Source: Sphaeramia orbicularis
Taxonomy: Eukaryota; Chordata; Actinopteri; Kurtiformes; Apogonidae
Length of the DNA: 64,000 nt
Direction of reading: 5' to 3'
Assembly: GCF_902148855.1 (NCBI RefSeq)
Contig: NC_043972.1
Span: 35,409,496-35,473,495 of the forward strand
Within the stretch, counting starts at the first letter, position 1. Each line of letters begins with the position of its first letter. Made by a program: the position numbers and the translations under genes. Positions 27,176-38,800 of the stretch are shown here, in pieces. The notes under the pieces are model-generated. The model was not told the origin of the DNA. It did no database searches and worked only from the letters and a program-made list of their open reading frames with translations.

Positions 27176-28039
27176 TGGATGGCAATTTGTACAGAGAGCA
27201 CCACTCAAAATAAAACTGGCATTACAATTCATGTCTGATGACTGTTACTCCCAAATAAGTACTGGATGCCAGTCAACCTCTAATGTAGCATAAAAGAAAC
27301 AATACGTTGTCAAAGAGACGTCCTCAGGTGTAAGATTTCACATTCAGAATCCAATTAAGAACTGGAATACTATTAAATTACATTGCACTGAAAAGAAGAT
27401 TAAAAAGTTAAAACCAGTCCAGAACATGATTAAAATTCAATCAGAAAAATAATGTTTTCAAGTATGGCTTCTGTAAAACAACACTTTAAGGCTAAAAAAT
27501 AAGAGGTGCTTAATTCATCGAAGAGACAGACAGACGGACAGACAGACATGTAAACACAAGTGACAGTGTATGTTTTTCTCAGTGTGAACCGGCCAGTAAC
27601 ACTGGCTTTCTCATTCTTTCTCATTCACAAGTACGAGTAACTAAAGGGATATATACAGTACATGCAGTTAGTCAACTTTAACAGTGTGCATAGGCTCTTA
27701 TATTGTGCAATAAATACTGATTGTCTAATGCTGTTGCATATTCCCAGAGCTCTGGTGTGTTTTGGTCAAATCACTCTTGCTTCTTAACATCATTTGCTAT
27801 AGCTGTTTGTCTTAGTTATTTATGCCCAAATACAGCAGGCATGCGTGCATTAACAATAATATTTGCACAAGTTACATTAAGGTAAAGCACATTGTAACAT
27901 ATGTCTGATATGTAGTAAACTGTAAACCAGGCAATTTGGGTTAGTACATAAAGGCAGTGCTTTCTGACTTCACTCTAGGCACTTTTACACTGGCAGCACT
28001 AATCGTTGACTTTTCCTTTGGACGGATGTTGTAGGTTTT

Positions 28040-30931
28040 TCAAAGCGTACTATCCAGAGTGTTGTAGTTGTCTTTGAAGTTCTTTAACTCCAGGAAGTGT
28101 CTGGACCGCTTGCTGCGCTGCTGAGCTGTAGATGTGAGGTAGGTGGTTTGGGTCGGGGAGGTGGAGGGGCTCGCAGGCTCTGTGGTAATGGTCAAGTCTT
28201 TGGCTGCGGTCTGATGGTGCTGGCTCAGAGTGTTGCTGCTGCTGCTGTGAGACTTCACACTGAAACAGAGGAGGGAGAAACAGATTGTTCTGAGTGTATA
28301 ATTAACATTCCACATAGGGATTAGCTTAAAAGAGAAGCAAAGTGGGGAAAATCACTCACACAGAGGCCAGTTCAGTCAGCGCTTCCTGGTATTTCAAAAA
28401 CTCAGCTTCACCAAAAGCCTACGGACAAAAAGTAAACACCAGTGAGGACGCACTTCATCACAAAACCAAGACTTGTACATAATATTAATATTATTATTAC
28501 TTTATGAGCAATGTCTGGGTTCAAATTTTGACTCTATACTTTAAAAATCATGCTAATCATATGGCTGCTATTAAAAGACATACATTTACTACAGGTGGGA
28601 ATCACAGAGTAATTCACAATATGTTGCTTCTAATGATGATAGTATCATAATAAAGCAATTTTATGATACTTGATATATCTGAAGACAATTTGTAAAAGTG
28701 ATAATGAAAGAAAAAGGGAAAATAAGTGGTGCCAGGCACAACAAACCCCGCCCCTTGCACATATTTTGCCCATTATAAGTAAATGGGAAGATTTTAAAAA
28801 TTCATGAGAAATTTGAACTTTGACCTACTGTTCCCAAAATGTAATGAGATCCATTCTGGGTCACTGGCAATCTATAAACCCAATTTGGTATGAATTCACC
28901 CAATAGTTTTGCTGCTATAAGCACATGAAATTTCACCCATTATAAGTAAATGGGAAAAAAAAAGCGATTATAAAAATTCATTTAAAAAATTGTAACTTTG
29001 ACCTACTTTTCCCAAAATTTAATCAGATCTATTCTGGGTCACTGGCAATCTATAAACCAAATTTGGTATGAATTCAACCAATAGTTCTGCTGCTAGAGTG
29101 TTAACAAACAAACAAACAAACTGAACCAAAAACAATACCCTTGCCTCCCTTTGGGGGGCAGGGTAATTATTCATTTATTCATGGCAGTGTAGAGTCAGTT
29201 TCACAAAATTTGACAACTGAGATGAAATGAAGTCAAAACAATGCATGGATTCTTTTTTGGTACATCTTTTATCTGTATCACACAAATTATACTTGCACCA
29301 TCAATAAGAAGTAGTGCAGGCAAATATGTTCACTTTGTGCAAGAATACAACGTGTATCACATATTGTGAGCGTAAGTAATACAATATATCCCTGTCTTAC
29401 TATATTATCAATATCACATCATAATGTAATTCTATGTATATCTTGAAAATGTGTCTCTTACATAGACAAACACTGACCTCTGACCCATGGCGAGCTTTGT
29501 TGTAACCATCTAACACTGTGTCGATGAGGGAGCTTGTCTTGTCTTGGCTGTTTCGGAACAGGCAGTGTGATTTACGTAGCTGCAGTAGCCACGTCCGAAA
29601 TCTTTTCCCCGTCACAGCAGTAGACGTCCCACCCAGTTCACGAAAAGGGAGGTCTAACAGCAGAGCATACAGCATGGTATGATTTATTTATATAATTCCT
29701 TATTTAATGTGAATAAGCTTTAAAAAAAAAAAAAAAAAAAAAAGAAAACTAACTTCAAGACGATAAACTATAAACACAGAAAAATATATTGAACGATGCT
29801 GTTTAAATGTAATACATGTTTAATAAAAAAAAAACAATAGTCAGACAAAATCCACTAATATAAAAAGTATTTACATATTTACACAAAGCTCAGTATGGAA
29901 AACAGCACAGTCAAAACCAGCAGTGTTTACCAGTGTCTCTGATGGCATCCAGGGCTCTCATCCTGTACAGGTAATCACAGGAATCTGCAACACACACATA
30001 GTCTTCTGATGACTGTGATCAACACTGCGAGTATGTTGTATCAGGACTGATGTGACCGTATCTGTGTTTATGTGTTCCTCTAACCAGACTGGTCTCTATG
30101 CTTTAGCCTATCATCATCTGGGGACAGCAGACGAGGCTCAAAGTGGATTTTCTGGACCTGGCACAGTTTGGCCTCTATTTCTTGTCTCAGCTCCTACACA
30201 AACACATACACACAGAAATTGGTTTTCATCACTTTCAGAAACATCTCACTGATTTATTTCATTTCCTGAGACATTAACCTTAGCCAATGCCAAAGCCACA
30301 GGAACAACTATTACTCTAACCAAAAGCTAACCTCAAAAAGAATCACGAAGGGGAGATACAGAGGGCTGAGATACTGCGTAAGCAAATTAATATGAGTAAA
30401 ACTAATACTCATCTACACACAGTATATCAATACACATTTAAGACACCCCAACCATTCCATCTAAAAGTGAAGGTTAATCCAGTGTTACCTTAGGAGCATT
30501 GTGGCCAAGAGGAACATGTGGTCCTCTTCGAGACTTCATGGCAAATCGCATAATTTGTCTTTTCACAAAGATGAAGAGCAAAACAAACACCTAGAAGCAA
30601 GTCAGTGGTTTTAATATTAGGTTAATTTAGAGGCCCTATACACACCTTTTGTTTATGCCATTTGATATTCTCAGGTACATATAAAAAAGTTTTTCAATAG
30701 AAGTTTCAGTTGATCCTCTTGTCAAGTGTTATTTATGACACAGATGTTAATGAATAACTAAATAATAATTTAAAAAAAAAACCTCACACAAAACACACTC
30801 AAAAATAACTAAATAATGATAAAAGTAACAAAATAAAAATCAAAACTAAGTAATAATGAAATACTACATTATAGCAAAGAATGTCTCAGGAAAAACACAA
30901 TCAAGCATTTAACAAACAAACAAATTTTATA

Positions 30932-31002
<71 letters not shown>

Positions 31003-31334
31003 ACAAAGCCAAACACAAGGATAACAAAATAATTACTTGCTCATCTTGCCAATTCTTATTTGTCACTGTGACAAAAACAAAGAATATCTATATAATAATA
31101 ACAAAAAATATCTCACGCAAAACACACACAAAAATAACTACATTATGAAAAGTGACAAAACAATAATGAAGAATATAGCAAACAAAAACATAAATATAAT
31201 ATAGAATATCTCACACAAAACCAAACATAGTAACTTAATGATTACAAATAAGTAAAAATAACAATGTATAACTAAATACTAACAGAAGGGTAATTAAATT
31301 ATATTTAAATGCTATGTGTAATGATAATAATAAC

Positions 31335-31382
<48 letters not shown>

Positions 31383-31677
31383 CAGTATCTCACGAAACGA
31401 ATCCAACGAAAGCTAAAAAACAACAACAAAAAAACAAACAAGAACAATGATAACAATGAACAACGACATAATGAGGAACAGCACTGAACTAACCAATGAT
31501 TAAGAATATCCCACATTGAACAAACACGAAAAAAACAATGACAAATGACTAAAAGGAGAATGGTTACAGAATGACAGTGACATTACAAAGGGAACTACAG
31601 GACAGGGCCTCACCAGACCTTCCGTAGGCCATCACAAGAACAACGTTGACGTTCCGTGACAGAGACTCACTGAGCAT
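28040..31677 (-). CDS. c1orf43: C1orf43 (NICE-3) homologue, 7 exons
   Basis: C1orf43 is a small membrane protein associated with the Golgi and mitochondria and linked to phagocytosis. Minus-strand exons in order: 31677-31614, 30590-30489, 30193-30085, 29984-29931, 29653-29478, 28418-28360, 28259-28040, about 260 codons (human 253). The N-terminus has VNVVLVMAYG, then one hydrophobic segment VFVLLFIFV, then KRQIMRFAMKSRRGPHVP, which is identical or nearly so in human. The C-terminus HFLELKNFKDNYNTLDSTL also matches closely. Exons 2-7 splice in phase. Exon 1 is one base too long: it ends GGAAGGTCTG where homology and phase predict GGAAGTCTG. As printed, the frame is lost at the exon 1-2 junction. 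An assembly error is the simplest reading. Confidence 0.92.
28735..29165. repeat. Dispersed repeat with an internal direct duplication
   Basis: Two diverged direct copies of a unit of about 165 bp (from 28769 and from 28937). Both begin CCCATTATAAGTAAATGGGAA and contain TCTGGGTCACTGGCAATCTA. An (ACAA)n run and CCCTTGCCTCCCTTTGGGG follow. It lies in c1orf43 intron 5. It resembles a common fish interspersed repeat that I cannot classify. Confidence 0.6.
30740..31560. repeat. Degenerate A-rich tandem array with AT and AAT microsatellites
   Basis: The phrase GAATATCTCACACAAAACC, followed by AAAATAACTAAATAATGA-like sequence, recurs with changes near 30780, 30885, 30997, 31110, 31200, 31385 and 31500. 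A long (AT)n run (30940-30999) and an (AAT)n run (31323-31381) are embedded. It fills most of c1orf43 intron 1. Confidence 0.6.
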
Positions 31678-31689
31678 TTTGAGTCTGTC

Positions 31690-31945
31690 TGTTCAACCTT
31701 CAACGAAAAAAGCGTCAATGTTAGCTAAGCGACAAACAAAACACGGCCCTCGGTTGGTTCCCGTAAGGCACACGGTTTCATTCCAGTTGTCGGTTCTAAA
31801 ATTCATGAAGGTTAAAAGGTACGAAACAAAAAATGCATACGCGCAGAAGTTTAATAAAGTGCTTTGAGTTGTTGCATTTGACCGTTTGGTTTGTTGACTT
31901 CCGGTAAAGTCACGTGACTGGTACAACTGTACGTGACGTCAAGTC
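31690..31945 (-). promoter_or_regulatory. c1orf43 promoter with ETS, CLEAR E-box and CRE sites
   Basis: Upstream of c1orf43 exon 1 lie ACTTCCGG (ETS core) at 31897-31904, GTCACGTGAC at 31909-31918 and TGACGTCA at 31934-31941. The second is the full palindromic CLEAR element bound by TFEB, TFE3 and MITF and also fits USF. The third is a perfect CRE for CREB/ATF. All fall within 45 bp. Function is inferred from motif quality and position. Confidence 0.6.
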
Positions 31946-32209
31946 TTATGTGGTTTTGAGCCTCTTCTGCCCTCTGCTGGCAAAAAGTAAGCTCACGGAA
32001 TAAAAAAAACAAGCTAACAAGCAATTCCTGCCATGTGAATCGCAAAGAAAGATAAGATTAACCCCTTCCAGCCCAAATTTATTACAATTATGTAAAGAAA
32101 TACATCCTTGTGTTGCTGCTGTCAAGAAAACTTTAGTGGAGATTGTTAATATTGTACAATAACTATGATGCAAATTGGTGACATTAGGTATAATTGATAT
32201 ATGGATGTA

Positions 32210-32331
32210 CAGTGTTGGCCAAAATTATAAAAAACAAAAACAAAAACACTTGGCATATGTAAGAGGTTTCATCTAATTTTTTTTTTTTCATTTCTTTTGA
32301 ATTGGCCAGTAAAATACCCCTAGAAAGAGTG

Positions 32332-32410
<79 letters not shown>

Positions 32411-32689
32411 ATCATTATGTTTTATAAACCATAGAATAAAGACATCCTGACCTTTCAAAAAACAAACTAGGCCTATTTCACTGCCAATGTCACACAGTCA
32501 TGTTCCTTCACAGAAGGTGTGATTGTGGTTAAACTGAATAAAACAGTAGGAATCACTTCATTTGATGTTTATTGTGCTAGGAGCAACCACTTGTTACATG
32601 AACATAATGAAATAAAATCATGATTTAGAGTCAAAAAAGGTCAATATTTTCAGATCTGTCAGGTGTTCTTATGATTTTGGCCACCACTG
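32210..32689. mobile_element. Tc1/mariner-type MITE (480 bp) with internal (AT)n
   Basis: The left end CAGTGTTGGCCAAAATTATAA is inverted at the right end as CTTATGATTTTGGCCACCACTG. TA flanks both ends (32208-32209, 32690-32691). There is no transposase. An (AT)n tract of about 70 bp lies at 32332-32405. Confidence 0.85.
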
Positions 32690-32691
32690 TA

Positions 32692-34180
32692 CATTAAGGT
32701 GCTGGTCTTGGGTAGGTTGATTATTCTATTGCTGCTGCTATTGACCAATTCCTCCAGTCAACAATCCAATAAAAAAAGATCCAAATATCAGTAGACTCTC
32801 ATAAAATTAATATCGCTATTATTCCAACATAATTTTGACATTGGTTGCAGTTTAACCAGGTAACATATGTACTCAGAAAGAGTTACAAAAACAGTGAAAT
32901 ATTGATGTAAATTTACAGCTATAGTCTACCAGGGGTTAATCTTCTCATTTCCACATCCAGTCAAATACACAAACCAATTCAAACACTTATATCGCTCCTT
33001 CTCACAGTTTATTTTGCTGCTTGATTACTTGACATTAGATTATTGATATCATTCATGTCTCACTGACGAAATACTACAAACTGCCATTTGTCACATAATG
33101 TGTCGATCACGGGAGCCCTGAGTCCTACACCCCAAAGAATGAACTTAAAGTACCACTGTGTCTGTGTGAACAAGACAGTGATTTGCATCCATTCTGCAGA
33201 AACACTGGGGCTTTTATGCTGTCAGGAACAAATGTGGGTGTCTGTGGAGTTGTACTGAAGCTGATTGTCCCCACTCATAGAAGTTATCTCTGTCCCGAGG
33301 GATCTGTCTGTGAGGCTGATCAATGATTGGATTATTATTGTCATAAAACACACAAAGGTGACCTAATAACACAGGCTCTTGTGTTTTCTATTCTCATGTT
33401 TTACAGACACGCAGACACATCTTGTATATTTGGGTTGCAGCAAGCTCATATTGTAACCACAGTTTCCTTTGTGTCAACGGAAGAGTGGAGCAGGTGTATG
33501 CAAAAATGCTGCAATGAGAAGATTGGTGTTCGCAGCCTTGATGGTAAGTACTCATATTTTTTTTTAGTGTAAATACTTTATTAGTTTTCTATTCAGCCAA
33601 TTTGTGATTCAATTGTTGTTTGTTCACTTTCCTACTCCACTTTTTGCACAAAGCTTCCTCTTCTTCTGCTTCTGCCTGATTTTGATCTATCAGCCAGCTC
33701 AGATATTTCCCCCTTCAGTCGACATTACAGTCCCACAGACACAGAGGCGTGGAGGAGATACTGATGTCTCCACTGGAGCTCTGTTTTGTTGTACATGTGT
33801 CATATAAGAGGAGTATGTTAAACAATATTTATCCCTATTGGTATTTCGGGGTCCGGATGAACTCTTTGTAGTCTCTGGTCCCAATTAAAGGTGCTCTGTT
33901 ATTATGTATTTTGATACCTGCACAGGCCAGATGACTAGATTGCCTTAGGTGTGGTGATATTATAAACAGTGTTGGAAAATGTCATCTTGTTACGTTTCAC
34001 ACAATTATCTGAACTGTATCTCCTCTCCCTTGAGCTATGAAATGCTGATGTCACATGTTGTAGACCAAGAAATGGGGTTTGAAGTGTCGGGAGGGTGTGT
34101 ATGTTAGCATGTGTGTGTGTGCACTCCCCACTGAGACGTTTAGTGGGTGACACATTGAACTGAAGTCAGGAATGCTACCC
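32692..34180. other. Intergenic, nothing recognised
   Basis: About 1.5 kb with short chance ORFs only, between the MITE and the IL16-like gene's upstream region. Confidence 0.45.
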
Positions 34181-34454
34181 TGTGAGAAGAGGAAAAGAGG
34201 GAGAAAACAACAATGGAAGGGGGAGGAGAGAGAGAGAGAGACAGACAGAGAGAGAGAGAGAGGAAGAAATGAAAGAGTACAAGAGGATAAACCAGTGTGG
34301 CAGGTTTGCGTCACTGTACGCAGTCCATCATGCAAAGCTGATGGAAAGAGAAGAAGACGGAGAGAGGGGAGTTAGGAGCTGATGTCACTGCAGAGCGCTG
34401 CCTTTTACACAAACCTGTGTCAACAACATGGTCTAGGACGCCTTTCCAAAAAAA
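34180..34454 (+). other. Probable non-coding first exon of the IL16-like gene
   Basis: A GA-rich tract (34207-34265) is followed by mixed sequence ending AAAAAAG with a strong donor GTAAGG at 34455. The next good plus-strand acceptors are at about 35459 and 35880, just before the coding start. The exon's left edge is a guess. Confidence 0.35.
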
Positions 34455-35884
34455 GGTAAGGTTGAAATTTAAAGTGTGAAGTCAGTAGAGAAAAGTACAA
34501 GTCATAATGTGTTGCAGTAAGTAAATGGGTGTTTTTGATTTATCTCTGGATGTTTTTTTTTTTTTTTTTAATGTATTTCTTGGTGGATCAATTGGAGTTT
34601 GAGGTAAACGGGGCTGTGCTGCCCAGGCTACCCAGATGGGAAACTCTGTGACCTGGAAGAACAGGTGTTTCTGTAAACTGACACGCAGACTCACCTGCAC
34701 AGTAAAGCACCACCAGGGACTGACACTCATAGTTAAACACCATAACCTGGAATTCATAACATTCATCAAATATATGTATCTGGTTTGTCAGACTATACTC
34801 ACTATACTTGACCTTAATTGTGTATTTCTGCAACAGTAAAGCCAATGGCTTACTCTGTTTAATGTAAGAACTGATGATTGCATGATAACTCCAAGATTGT
34901 TTCATTGACAATGCCTGCTGTGTGGAAAGCTTTAAGCCATTGTCCATCAGTAACACTGTCCTCTCTGCTGTATGTAAATCAAAGAGCCTTTGTCCTTATC
35001 TTTGTCTGTCTTATCTGATTATTTCACACAAATTGTCTTTAACCAGTTGTATTTACTGGAGTCTGTAAGACCGATACACGCTACATAAAATGTGATACTT
35101 AAATGCATTGTTTTGCTGTGTGGATTGCCGTTGGGTGAGTTATTCCAGTTTATGGTTCAGGTTTAGCTGACGCTGACAGATAGTCATGAGTATGTTGCTT
35201 GTGTAAACAGCCACTATGAAATGTATGTCCAACAAAGTAGTTTGAGTCTGTGATCTATGAATGGACTGAGTCACTGACAGAGAAATGTTGAGAATGTAGG
35301 GACTTATTGCAAAATGACTTCACTGACAGGAGCACTTCTCCAGCTCTCAGGCTCTGTCTGTTCTTCTATTTGTTAATATTACCTGCTACTTTTATAATTT
35401 TCCTATCTTCTCCATTCATTTCCCACTTTATTTGTCTCAATAACATGTTTTATTTCCAGTCTTCAACCACTCTGTGATTCTGTGGGACTGTTTAAAGTGC
35501 CCAGAGCAACCACAATCCACATATCACAACATTCCAGTCTGTTCTGTTCTGAGGATGGAAATTTGTACATTTTTATGCTTGGCAGGCAATGGGAGCTGTT
35601 TGCTGAGGTCGTGCTGAGAAGCAGAGGACATCTGGGGACAAAACAACAAAAAGAGGAGCCCAGAGGAGTCATCACTTCTATACCACATAACGGAGACCCA
35701 TCAGGGTCATTGCCCCTTTTTCATCAGAGGATTTGTGTCACTGGAAAAATCTATCGGCAATATCTTATTGCTTTTTCCACAGTGCAATTAAAAAGACAAT
35801 TACATTGAATCTCTTAAATATCAAGTTCTCTTTTTGGGATTTGGCACTTGACAGGAGGTTGTTAACGTTGTTTACTCTCAGACA

Positions 35885-38800
35885 ATGGACTTGACCTTGC
35901 TCTCTGCTCCAGTGAGCGACTACAACAAGCAGAGGACAGGAGCTCATTTCACTGTCCGATCAGCAAACTCCCCATCTTACAGTCTCACCCGCAGACCAGG
36001 TATTAGAAAATCCAGGACGCTGTGCCAGGAGGACAGAGAAGACACTGAGGAAGTTGGAAATAGAGACAGACATGGGACGAATGGTGCAAGCAAAGAGGAT
36101 CGCTCAGCGTCTGGTTGTCAAAGTAGGACCTCAGGCTACAGCAGTGTCAGACGTCAGAGTGAGGAGAGGGAAATGTCAGACCATAGACTGTCCACCAAGA
36201 TGAACCATAATGGCATAGCAGGCAAAACAAGCACAGAGTCTGGCACTGACAGAAGTGTAAACTTTGCATCTGAAAGCCGGGGCAGGACAGAATGGAGGAG
36301 ATCCAACCTGACAAGCAGAAGTAAGAGTTTAGACTGGAGAGCAGGGGGGAGAAGCCCTGAGCGTTGCACCAGGACTGACATGTTGTCAAGAAAACCAGGA
36401 GAGGACGTCAGTAAACAGGTTCGAGGAAATGACAGCGTGAGAAGCAGGGTAATGTCAACGGTACAGGCTTATAACTCTGCAGGTACAAGTACTGACTCAG
36501 ACCAGACTTTGGACAGAGCCAGCAGAGGTCATTCCCTGCCCTCCAAGTTGAGGAGCCAATCTAAGGAGGTAGCTGCTTCATTTGGGCCCAAAGGAGGTCA
36601 GAGTATATTGGAGCGGATAGAGAAACTCTTCGGGTCGTCTGGTTTGAGTAAAACAGAAGATCACAGCAAAACTAGGCACTTATCTGGGGGAACCTTTCCA
36701 AGGCGTTTTTCATCAGAGAGAGAGACGTATAATCTGAGTCCAGGGCAAACTAGGGAATCATTCAGCTGGTTATCTCCAAAAGATCCCATATCTGCAGATT
36801 CTGACGCACTGTTTTCCCCTGGGACAAGTAAGACCAGGGTAACATCAGGATCAGGAGGGGGACAGTGGCAAAGACCAATCAGTGGCAGGCACTTTGATGA
36901 AGGGAGTGTTTACCAAGGTAGAGGGTGGGAGGAGCTGGGCACAAGGTCTCTGGATAGAGCCAGGAGTAAATACACTATAGCAGCCAAAATCAGAGCTGCT
37001 CGAGCTGCAGAAGAAAGTGCACCCCCAGCACATTCACACACTTTCCTAAAAGAGTTATCAGAGGTGTCTGATAAACATCAATTTGCTTCAAGACCGCAAG
37101 GACAAAATGGAAGCAAAGAGAAAGACGGGACAAACAATGAAGAAAGAGAGAGTGAAACAGATGGTTTGAGTGGGGTGTTAAAAGAAAGAAATCCTATTAA
37201 AATGGATCAAATTAAGGAGCAGAAACAAGAGAAAATGACAGAGGGTGAGTTAAAAGAAGAGAAAAAAAGAAAAGACACTGATCTGAAGAGAAGTAGAACT
37301 GATGAAGAAGACGTGTTTGAGACAAATCCACTGAAAATCAGACTCAAAACAGTTGAGAAGAAGTCATTTACCAATAAGTCATCCGCTCCTTCTGCAGCTA
37401 ATGTCAGAAATAAAATAAATCAGTTTGAAGCTCTGACACAGAGAGCACAGGGTTTGACCACAGGCCAGGTCCTGATACCCAGACGGACTTTTTCTGTGCC
37501 AACACACCTCAGCAGGGCCTACGATGGTGTGAAGAAGAGTGGGTCAGCAAAAGCAATAGGAGGACTGAAAGACAAGTGGGAGGGACTGAGGGAGAGAGAG
37601 GAAGACAAAATGTCAAACACGCACAAGAAGTTTGGGTTTGAGAGAGTTCTGCAAGAGACCAAAACTGAAAACCCAGACCAGAGCAAGGAGGTCCAGAGGG
37701 GGTTGAACCTTAGGTCAATGTCAGTGGATGAAGCTGGACTAAGATTAACAAATAAAGAAAGACGAGGTACTGATGTAGCAGACAAGGAAGAAAAAAATGT
37801 CAACACTGGTAACAAATGTTCAGAGGATTTGGGTAAATATTCCAGACTAAAGGAAACACTAGACATCCCACTGCATGGAGGTTCACAAACACAAAATTCT
37901 GTAAAGTTTTATGTGGATGAGACAGATTTTTCAAAAGTCTCAAGCCCCAAAGAAGTGAAACAGAAACTTACAACTGACAGTACAACGTCTTCATTACTGT
38001 CAGACTGTGGAGATACTTCTACTGGTATGCTTCAACGCTCTGAGCCCTCTGAGCCCTCTGGTCTGCAGAATACACCTGTTAGTGATGATGAGAAGACTCC
38101 CACTAACACCCCAGACAACTCACCCTTCCTGTCCCCTGATCCACAACCACAAATGTCCAGTCCCTTTGGGGAAAATGAAAATGAAGACAGCTCTGTCTTC
38201 ATACAGGAAGCCAAACCTCTGGACAGTGAATCCACACCCACTCCTCTCGCCACCTCCTCGTATATCACCCTACCTGACCTCATCTCTCCAGATTCCAACC
38301 AAGTCCTTCCAAAAGGGAAGAAACGGGTGCTGGACTTGGATGCTTGGGTTGCTGGCTTAAATCCACAAATTAAGGGATGGGAGGATGATGAAGATGATGA
38401 TGATGATGATGATGATGATGAAAGTACACAGAAGGATGATGATTCAAACTATGATTCAGACTCTGGAGAATCCTCAGTGACCATCACCAGCAACATGAGC
38501 CAGTCAGACCACAAGAGCTTCAGCGTCAGGTGAGTAAAGTGAAATAATCTGAAGCAACTATTAAAACAGATCAGTCAGTTTTTAGGTATGTTTTTGTCCT
38601 TTTTCATTTTTACAGTCTTGCAGATCTGTGTAACTTTGCTGGAATGGACTACGAATCAGAGACTGATAGTGATGAATGGCAGTCAACAGGCCGCCGCTCA
38701 GCCTCCTTGAGTTCAGATGTGTCTGCTCTGTCCTATGTGTCTGTGATGCCCAGCGAGGAGCTTGACAGGCTGATAGATGATGTGAAAGGCCTGGGGGACA

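Noticed and set aside
34588-34956. 122-codon minus-strand ORF upstream of the IL16-like gene
   Set aside because: No domain, no splice context and ordinary AT-rich composition. Treated as chance.
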